44,943 nucleotides of DNA. Source: Pseudomonas sp. TH10. GTDB taxonomy: Bacteria > Pseudomonadota > Gammaproteobacteria > Pseudomonadales > Pseudomonadaceae. Position numbers and translations under genes: made by a program. This document shows, piece after piece, positions 39,251-44,943 of the stretch (positions within the stretch are counted from its first letter, which is position 1; each line of letters starts with the position of its first letter). Location: the NCBI RefSeq assembly GCF_016651255.1, contig NZ_JAEKEG010000028.1, positions 1-44,943 on the forward strand, read 5' to 3'. The notes under the pieces were generated by a model, which did no database searches, was not told the DNA's origin, and worked only from the letters and a program-made list of their open reading frames with translations.

Positions 39251-40350
39251 ACCAGCGTCATCAACGCCTCACGGCTGAACGGCAGGATATCTTCCTCACG
39301 CCCATCGCGCACTTTCTGCGCCCAGTCCGGATCCACCAGCAGCGCGCGCCCTACCGCCACCAGGTCAAACTCATCGTTGTTCAAACGCTCCAGCAGGTTT
39401 TCCAGACTGGCCGGTTGCGCGACTTTGTCGGTATTGACCATGAACTGCAGAAACTCGCCGTCCAGACCCACACTGCCGACGGTGATGGTCGGTTTTCCGG
39501 TGAGTTTGCGCGTCCAGCCGGCCAGGTTCAGCTCGGAGCCGTCGAACTCAGGCTCCCAGAAGCGGCGCGTCGAGCAATGGAAAATATCCACGCCGGCGTC
39601 GGACAGCGGCTGGAGGAATTCACCCAGCGCTTGCGGGGTCTGCACCAGGCGCGCGGTGTAGTCCTGCTGCTTCCACTGGGAGAAGCGGAAGATGATCGGG
39701 AAGCCTTCACCGACCGCTGCACGCACCGCTTGAATCAATTCGATGGCAAAGCGCGAACGATTGGCCAGGCTGCCACCGTACTCGTCGGTGCGCTGGTTGC
39801 TGCCCTCCCAGAAGAACTGATCGACCAGATAGCCGTGGGCCCCGTGGATTTCCACGCCGTCCATGCCAATGCTTTGTGCATCCTTGGCCGCCTGGGCAAA
39901 TGCGCCGATGACTTCCTGGATGTCCTGTTTGCTCATGCCGTAAACCACGACCTGACCGTCCTTCAGCTTTTCCGAGGGACCGTAGCCCGGCACGCTGGCG
40001 TCCGGCTCGGTGCCGGTGCGCCGCACACTGCCGACATGCCACAGCTGAGGCACGATCTTGCCGCCTTCGGCGTGCACCGCATCGACCACTTTCTTCCAGC
40101 CGGCCAATGCCGCCTCACCATAGAAGTGCGGCACGTTCGGGTAGCCATTGGAGGCCTTGTGCCCGACCGTGGTGCCTTCGGTGATGATCAGGCCGACACC
40201 CGCCGCCGCACGACGACGGTAGTACTCGATGACTTTCGAATCAGGCACGCCACCTGGGGAGAAAGAGCGAGTCATCGGCGCCATGACCACACGGGTCGGC
40301 AGTTCGAGGACGCCGAGGTGGAACGGTTTGAACAAGGCTTGAACCGGCAT
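39247..40350 (-). CDS. Old-yellow-enzyme-family NADH:flavin oxidoreductase
   Basis: A 367-residue FMN enzyme of the OYE family that reduces activated carbon-carbon double bonds. The FMN part is seen in VVMAPMTRSFSPGGVP, the substrate-binding histidine pair in GVEIHGAHGYLVDQFF, and the SNQRTDEYGGSLANRSRF signature. The C-terminal half has the VAVGRALLVDPDWAQKV phosphate loop. The native substrate is not known. The stop overlaps the glycosyltransferase frame end by two bases. Confidence 0.92.
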   Translation of the reverse strand: MPVQALFKPFHLGVLELPTRVVMAPMTRSFSPGGVPDSKVIEYYRRRAAAGVGLIITEGTTVGHKASNGYPNVPHFYGEAALAGWKKVVDAVHAEGGKIVPQLWHVGSVRRTGTEPDASVPGYGPSEKLKDGQVVVYGMSKQDIQEVIGAFAQAAKDAQSIGMDGVEIHGAHGYLVDQFFWEGSNQRTDEYGGSLANRSRFAIELIQAVRAAVGEGFPIIFRFSQWKQQDYTARLVQTPQALGEFLQPLSDAGVDIFHCSTRRFWEPEFDGSELNLAGWTRKLTGKPTITVGSVGLDGEFLQFMVNTDKVAQPASLENLLERLNNDEFDLVAVGRALLVDPDWAQKVRDGREEDILPFSREALMTLV

Positions 40351-40452
40351 TGGAAGGCTCCACAGGGAATGACTTTATGACGGCGATAATATTGATTCGA
40401 GAATCCCTTGAACAGCACTATTGATTTGGGTGATTAAGGATTAGAAGACGCA

Positions 40453-40545
40453 AAGCAAAAGATCGCAGCCTTCGGCAGCTCCTACATGGGTTTTGAGGTC
40501 ACCTGTAGGAGCTGCCGAAGGCTGCGATCTTTTGATCTTGCTTTA
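40453..40545. repeat. 30-bp perfect inverted repeat, AAAAGATCGCAGCC family
   Basis: Arms at 40458-40487 and 40504-40533 are exact reverse complements, starting AAAAGATCGCAGCCTTCGG, with 16 bases between. It ends next to the glutathione peroxidase stop and may end its transcript. Confidence 0.9.
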
Positions 40546-41028
40546 TCAGCTCAGCGCTTTTTCAATCGCATGAACAATGGTCGGATCATCCGGCGCCGTA
40601 CGCGGCGAAAACCGCGCCAACACGCGGCCGTCCTTGCCGAGCAGGAATTTCTCGAAATTCCAGGTGATGTCACCGGGAAACTCCGCGCCCTCGCCCGCCA
40701 GCAGACGGTAAAGCTGATGCCGTTCGTGACCGTTGACTTCGAGCTTGCTCGACAACGGAAACGTCACGCCATAGTTGAGGCTGCAGAAATCCTGAATTTC
40801 CTTTTCGCTTCCAGGTTCCTGACCGGCGAACTGGTTGCACGGCAGGCCCAGCACGCTGAAACCTTTGTCCTTGTACTGCTGGTAAAGGTTTTCCAGCGCC
40901 GCGTATTGCGGAGTCAGGCCACATTTGGAGGCAACGTTCACCACCAGCACGACGCGCCCTTTAAAAGGCGCCAGCGGTAGCTCCTGACCATCCAGGGCTG
41001 TCAACTTAAGGTCGTGAAAAGCACTCAT
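40546..41028 (-). CDS. Glutathione peroxidase (cysteine type)
   Basis: A 160-residue peroxidase that reduces hydroperoxides, with glutathione or thioredoxin as donor. The active cysteine is Cys36 in NVASKCGLTPQY, the glutamine is in LPCNQFAGQEPG, and the tryptophan is in WNFEKFLLGKDG. The start is ATG 41028 behind GGAG (MSAFHDLKLTALDG). Confidence 0.93.
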   Translation of the reverse strand: MSAFHDLKLTALDGQELPLAPFKGRVVLVVNVASKCGLTPQYAALENLYQQYKDKGFSVLGLPCNQFAGQEPGSEKEIQDFCSLNYGVTFPLSSKLEVNGHERHQLYRLLAGEGAEFPGDITWNFEKFLLGKDGRVLARFSPRTAPDDPTIVHAIEKALS

Positions 41029-41100
41029 GACGAACTCCAGGATTCCGATGTTCTTCTCGAAACAGCCACTTGGCGAGGCCACCAAGGACAGCCGCGGACT

Positions 41101-41121
41101 AAAAAGGCGCCCGCGGGCGCC
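41101..41121 (-). terminator. Rho-independent terminator of slyD
   Basis: Read leftward: the self-complementary stem GGCGCCCGCGGGCGCC followed by TTTTT, 31 bases after the slyD stop. Confidence 0.85.
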
Positions 41122-41151
41122 TCTCCAGTTCTCGAAAGCTTAGCGCAGAAA

Positions 41152-41637
41152 TCAGTGGTGATGGCCACCTTCGCCATGGACGTGGCCATGAGCGATTTCT
41201 TCCTGGCTGGCGTCACGGATGTCAACGATCTTCACTTTGAAGTTCAGACGCTGACCGGCCAGTGGGTGGTTGCCGTCGACAGTTACGTCGTCGCCATCGA
41301 GGTCACGAATGGTGACGATCTGCATCTGGCCGTCCGGCGCCGAAGCGTGGAACTGCATGCCGACTTCCAGCTCGTCAACGCCTTCGAACATGCTGCGGCT
41401 CAGGGTGCTGACCAGTTCAGCGGCGTATTCGCCGTAAGCGTCTTCCGGTTCAACGGAGACTTCCAGCTCGTCACCAACAGCTTTGCCATCCAGAGCTTTT
41501 TCCAGGCCCGGGATGATGTTGCCTGCGCCTTGCAGGTAGACCAGCGGAGCGCCGCCGGCGGAGCTGTCGATGACCTCACCAGCGTCGTTGGTCAGGGTAT
41601 AGTCGATGGAGACAGCCTTATTGGCGGCGATCAGCAT
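41152..41637 (-). CDS. slyD: FKBP-type peptidyl-prolyl isomerase SlyD
   Basis: A 161-residue SlyD-type isomerase and chaperone, also a nickel donor in hydrogenase and urease assembly. FKBP parts (VSIDYTLTNDAGEVID, then GNIIPGLEKALDG) flank the inserted chaperone flap. The C-terminal tail HGHVHGEGGHHH binds metal but is shorter than in E. coli. The start is ATG 41637; it is divergent from the DUF3565 gene. Confidence 0.95.
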   Translation of the reverse strand: MLIAANKAVSIDYTLTNDAGEVIDSSAGGAPLVYLQGAGNIIPGLEKALDGKAVGDELEVSVEPEDAYGEYAAELVSTLSRSMFEGVDELEVGMQFHASAPDGQMQIVTIRDLDGDDVTVDGNHPLAGQRLNFKVKIVDIRDASQEEIAHGHVHGEGGHHH

Positions 41638-41932
41638 GGGGCGAGACCTTTTGCATAAGAATATAGAAAGGCCAAGTTTAGCGAAGCAATCGCTCGAAAG
41701 CGAACACAACCCGGACAAACGGGTTTCGACGATTAACGGCTTCCATCAGGATGCAGACGGCCATTGGGTGGCCGAGCTTTCCTGCGGCCACACCCAGCAC
41801 CTGCGTCACCAGCCGCCCTGGCAATCGCGCGCCTGGGTCCTTGACCCGGCGCAACGTATTGAAAAAATAGGCCAACCCTTTGCCTGCGGTTGGTGCGCAC
41901 AAGGCTCGGTTAGCGCTAACCTTGGCGACTGA
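41636..41932 (+). CDS. DUF3565 protein
   Basis: A small protein whose conserved part is GFHQDADGHWVAELSCGHTQH, then PPWQSRAWV and CGWC, with cysteines and histidines that could bind zinc. This fits DUF3565, a family of unknown function. The start is uncertain: ATG 41636 overlaps the slyD start on the other strand; a later TTG near 41651 would also keep the domain. Confidence 0.75.
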   Translation: MGRDLLHKNIERPSLAKQSLESEHNPDKRVSTINGFHQDADGHWVAELSCGHTQHLRHQPPWQSRAWVLDPAQRIEKIGQPFACGWCAQGSVSANLGD

Positions 41933-41992
41933 ATTTCGGCAGATCGTCAGTTATAGACGGCAGCCATTGCCATGCACCCTTAGAGAATTCGC

Positions 41993-44092
41993 ATGCAAAC
42001 TTTTTTTATCGCACCCACCGATTTTGGCGTGGGTCTGACCTCCATCAGCCTCGGGCTGGTACGCACGCTGGAGCGCGCCGGGCTGAAAGTCGGTTTCTTC
42101 AAGCCGATTGCCCAGCCGCATCCGGGCGACACCGGCCCTGAGCGCTCGACCGAACTGGTGGCGCGTACTCACGGTCTGAAACCGCCGCAGCCGCTGGGTC
42201 TGGCCCACGTTGAGCGGATGCTCGGTGACGGTCAGCTCGATGAGTTGCTCGAAGAAATCATCGCCCTGTATCAGCAAGCGGCCGTCGGCAAGGACGTGCT
42301 CATCGTCGAAGGCATGGTGCCGACCCGGAGCGCCAGCTATGCCGCGCGGGTCAATCTGCATTTGGCCAAAAGTCTGGATGCGGAAGTCATTCTGGTCTCG
42401 GCCCCGGAAAACGAAGTGCTCGCCGAATTGTCCGGCCGCGTCGAATTGCAGGCGCAGTTGTTTGGCGGCCCGAAAGACCCGAAAGTCCTCGGTGTGATCC
42501 TCAACAAGGTCAAAACCGACGAAAGCATGGAGGCCTTCGCCGCGCGCCTTAAAGAACATTCGCCGCTCCTGCGCAGCGGTGATTTCCGCCTGCTCGGCTG
42601 CATCCCGTTCCAGCCGGAACTCAATGCGCCGCGCACCCGCGACGTTGCCGACCTGATGGGCGCGCAAGTGCTCAACGCCGGCGACTACGAAACTCGCCGG
42701 ATGACCAAAATCATCATTTGCGCGCGCACCATGCGCAACACCGTCGAGTTGCTCAAGCCCGGCGTGTTGGTGGTGACGCCCGGCGATCGCGACGACATCA
42801 TCCTCGCGGTCAGTCTCGCAGCGATCAACGGCGTGCCGCTGGCCGGCCTGTTATTGACCAGCGATACCCTGCCCGACCCGCGCATCATGGATCTGTGCCG
42901 TGGCGCCTTGCAGGCCGGTTTGCCGGTGTTGTCGGTGAGCACCGGTTCTTACGACACTGCCAACCTGCTCAACGGTTTGAACAAGGAAATCCCGATCGAT
43001 GACCGCGAGCGCGCGGAGATCATCACCGATTTCGTCGCCAGCCATCTCGACGCCAACTGGCTGCACCAGCGTTGCGGCACGCCGCGAGAAATGCGCCTGT
43101 CGCCCGCCGTGTTCCGCTATCAGTTGATCCAACGCGCGCAAGCGGCGAACAAGCGCATTGTCCTGCCAGAAGGCAGCGAGCCGTTCACCGTGCAAGCAGC
43201 GGCGATCTGCCAGGAGCGCGGGATTGCCCGTTGCGTATTGCTGGCCAAACCGGAAGACGTCGAAGCCGTGGCTCGCGCGCAAGGCATCGTGCTGCCGCCG
43301 GGCCTGGAAATTCTCGATCCGGACTTGATCCGCGAGCGCTACGTCGAGCCGATGGTTGCGCTGCGCAAGACTAAAAGCCTCAACGCACCGATGGCCGAGC
43401 AGCAACTGGAAGACACCGTAGTGATCGGCACCATGATGCTCGCACTGGATGAAGTCGACGGCCTGGTTTCCGGCGTGATCAACACCACCGCCAATACCAT
43501 CCGCCCGGCCTTGCAACTGATTAAAACGGCGCCGGGCTGCACGCTGGTGTCATCCGTATTCTTCATGCTGTTCCCCGAGGAGGTGCTGGTTTACGGTGAC
43601 TGCGTGATGAACCCACACCCAAGCGCCGCCGAACTGGCCGAGATTGCCCTGCAAAGCGCCGACTCGGCCGCAGCGTTCGGCATCACTCCGCGCGTGGCAA
43701 TGATCAGCTATTCCAGCGGCGAATCCGCCAGCGGTGAAGAAGTCGAGAAAGTCCGCGAAGCGACATTGCTCGCCCACGAACAGCAGAACTCGCTGCTGAT
43801 CGATGGCCCCCTGCAGTACGACGCTGCCGCCAACGAAACCGTGGCCCGGCAACTGGCGCCGAACAGCCAGGTCGCCGGTCGCGCCACGGTGTTCGTGTTT
43901 CCCGACCTGAACACCGGCAACACCACACACAAAGCCGTGCAGCGCAGCGCCGACTGCGTCAGCCTCGGGCCGATGCTGCAAGGCCTGCGCAAACCGGTGA
44001 ATGATTTGCCGCGCGGCGCGCAAGTCGATGACATCGTCTACACCATCGCCCTCACCGCGATTCAAGCCGCCAACCGACCTATGGATGTGTAA
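41993..44092 (+). CDS. pta: Phosphate acetyltransferase
   Basis: A 699-residue enzyme that interconverts acetyl-CoA and acetyl phosphate. It has the long form: an N-terminal P-loop-like domain (MQTFFIAPTDFGVGLTSISL), a middle regulatory domain around CARTMRNTVELLKPG, and the C-terminal catalytic domain (RIVLPEGSEPFTVQAAAICQ, DGPLQYDAAANE, VFPDLNTGNTTHKAVQR given in part). The next gene starts directly after its stop. Confidence 0.97.
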   Translation: MQTFFIAPTDFGVGLTSISLGLVRTLERAGLKVGFFKPIAQPHPGDTGPERSTELVARTHGLKPPQPLGLAHVERMLGDGQLDELLEEIIALYQQAAVGKDVLIVEGMVPTRSASYAARVNLHLAKSLDAEVILVSAPENEVLAELSGRVELQAQLFGGPKDPKVLGVILNKVKTDESMEAFAARLKEHSPLLRSGDFRLLGCIPFQPELNAPRTRDVADLMGAQVLNAGDYETRRMTKIIICARTMRNTVELLKPGVLVVTPGDRDDIILAVSLAAINGVPLAGLLLTSDTLPDPRIMDLCRGALQAGLPVLSVSTGSYDTANLLNGLNKEIPIDDRERAEIITDFVASHLDANWLHQRCGTPREMRLSPAVFRYQLIQRAQAANKRIVLPEGSEPFTVQAAAICQERGIARCVLLAKPEDVEAVARAQGIVLPPGLEILDPDLIRERYVEPMVALRKTKSLNAPMAEQQLEDTVVIGTMMLALDEVDGLVSGVINTTANTIRPALQLIKTAPGCTLVSSVFFMLFPEEVLVYGDCVMNPHPSAAELAEIALQSADSAAAFGITPRVAMISYSSGESASGEEVEKVREATLLAHEQQNSLLIDGPLQYDAAANETVARQLAPNSQVAGRATVFVFPDLNTGNTTHKAVQRSADCVSLGPMLQGLRKPVNDLPRGAQVDDIVYTIALTAIQAANRPMDV

Positions 44093-44943
44093 ATGCTGGA
44101 TTTTCTACCTGCACCACTGCGCGGCGTGATCGCCTCACTGTTGTTGGCGCTCAATACGATTCTGCTCTGCTCGTTTCTGTTCTGCGTCGCACTGGTCAAG
44201 GCCTTGCCGTTCGGCTTCACCCAGCGCATCGCCGGCTGGCTGATGAGCCACACTCATGAAGCGTGGATCAGCAACAACAAGGGCTGGATGAACCTGGTGC
44301 GCCGCACGCGCTGGCACCTCAGCGGCCTGCAAGGGCTCGACTACCAGCACTCGTACCTGATCACCAGCAACCATCAGAGCTGGGTCGATATTCTGGTGCT
44401 GCAATACGTGCTCAACCGTCGCATTCAGCCGCTGAAGTTCTTCCTCAAGCAAGAGCTGATCTGGGTGCCGGTGATCGGCTTGGCATGGTGGGCACTGGGC
44501 TTTCCGTTCATGAAGCGCTACTCCAAGGCTTACCTGGCCAAGCACCCGGAGAAGAAAGGCAAAGACCTGGAAACCACGCGCAAGACCTGCGCGAAGTTTC
44601 GCAACAACCCGGTGGGCATATTCAACTTCGTCGAAGGCACGCGCTTCACTGAAGGCAAGCACGCGCAGCAGCAATCACCGTTCAAATACCTGCTCAAGCC
44701 CAAGGCTGGCGGCATTGCGTTTGTGCTGGATGCGATGGGCGAGCAGCTGGAGTCGATCGTCAACGTGACCATCCACTATCCTGGCGGGCGTCCGGGGTAT
44801 TGGGATCTGTTGTGCGGGAACGTGCAGGATGTGGTGGTGCACTTCCAGGAGCTGAAAATTCCGCCGGAGTTCATCGGCAAGAATTATGAGCAGGATGGGG
44901 AGTACCGGTTGCAGTTTCAGGGGTGGATCAATCAGCTCTGGGA
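44093..44943 (+). CDS. 1-acyl-glycerol-3-phosphate acyltransferase-family protein (YihG-like), 3' end cut
   Basis: An open frame of 283 codons that runs off the end of the window. The protein starts MLDFLPAPLRGVIASLLLAL (a signal-anchor helix). It has the acyltransferase motif NHQSWVD with the catalytic His and Asp, and the second motif FVEGTRFTEGKH. It belongs to the YihG-type branch of PlsC acyltransferases, which modifies membrane lipids. The ATG is next to the pta stop, so it is probably cotranscribed. Confidence 0.9.
   Translation, partial: MLDFLPAPLRGVIASLLLALNTILLCSFLFCVALVKALPFGFTQRIAGWLMSHTHEAWISNNKGWMNLVRRTRWHLSGLQGLDYQHSYLITSNHQSWVDILVLQYVLNRRIQPLKFFLKQELIWVPVIGLAWWALGFPFMKRYSKAYLAKHPEKKGKDLETTRKTCAKFRNNPVGIFNFVEGTRFTEGKHAQQQSPFKYLLKPKAGGIAFVLDAMGEQLESIVNVTIHYPGGRPGYWDLLCGNVQDVVVHFQELKIPPEFIGKNYEQDGEYRLQFQGWINQLW

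Overview
The window is a gene-dense stretch of about 60 % G+C (my estimate) from a Pseudomonas chromosome, most likely of the P. fluorescens group. This rests on the protein families and on the many short inverted repeats typical of that group's intergenic regions. The gene sets are an hmgA-fahA-maiA operon with an IclR repressor, a short LOV photoreceptor beside a MerR/LitR-type regulator, folM-folE-folX, DUF3509, yebG behind a LexA box, and a FecI/FecR/TonB-receptor iron cluster. I see no rRNA, tRNA, CRISPR array, insertion sequence or prophage.

Layout. 0-1.2 kb: end of a DMT exporter and a divergent AraC regulator. 1.2-7.7 kb: one leftward iron block (DUF3649, PepSY protein, DUF3325, FecI sigma, FecR, TonB-dependent receptor) behind a good Fur box. 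7.8-12.3 kb: ribosome-associated HPF-like protein, LysR regulator, L-serine dehydratase and its permease. 12.5-16.0 kb: DUF3509, PsiE, SOS gene yebG, a leucine-dehydrogenase homologue and a SirB1-type protein. 16.2-20.4 kb: homogentisate pathway. 20.9-24.3 kb: SDR, alpha/beta hydrolase, class II aldolase, flavodoxin. 24.4-27.3 kb: blue-light module (LOV protein, a possible degenerate PilZ protein, LitR-like MerR regulator, ABM membrane protein). 27.5-29.9 kb: tetrahydromonapterin genes folM-folE-folX, DUF1244 and a HopJ-domain protein. 30.1-35.7 kb: aminotransferase, polar amino-acid ABC transporter and FAD-dependent amine oxidase. 35.9-44.9 kb: trxB, cysZ, a glycosyltransferase, an old-yellow-enzyme homologue, glutathione peroxidase, slyD, DUF3565, pta and an acyltransferase cut by the window end.

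A property of the data stands out. Ten otherwise well-conserved genes are broken by eleven single-base indels, and a twelfth indel probably removes the stop codon of the glycosyltransferase. At least half lie in runs of identical bases. In each broken gene the repaired length is a whole number of codons and matches the family. This looks like sequencing or assembly error rather than gene decay, so I annotate these genes as single units and give each break point.

The most interesting biology is the light module next to the pterin genes. In P. putida, LOV proteins and class II LitR homologues (PplR) are reported to act together in light-induced transcription, and folE is among the induced genes. 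Here the LOV gene is followed by a protein that may carry a degenerate PilZ fold, and folM-folE-folX lie 1 kb beyond the regulator. Tetrahydromonapterin is the cofactor of phenylalanine hydroxylase, which feeds the homogentisate pathway 8 kb upstream. No complete new system can be proved from the sequence alone.
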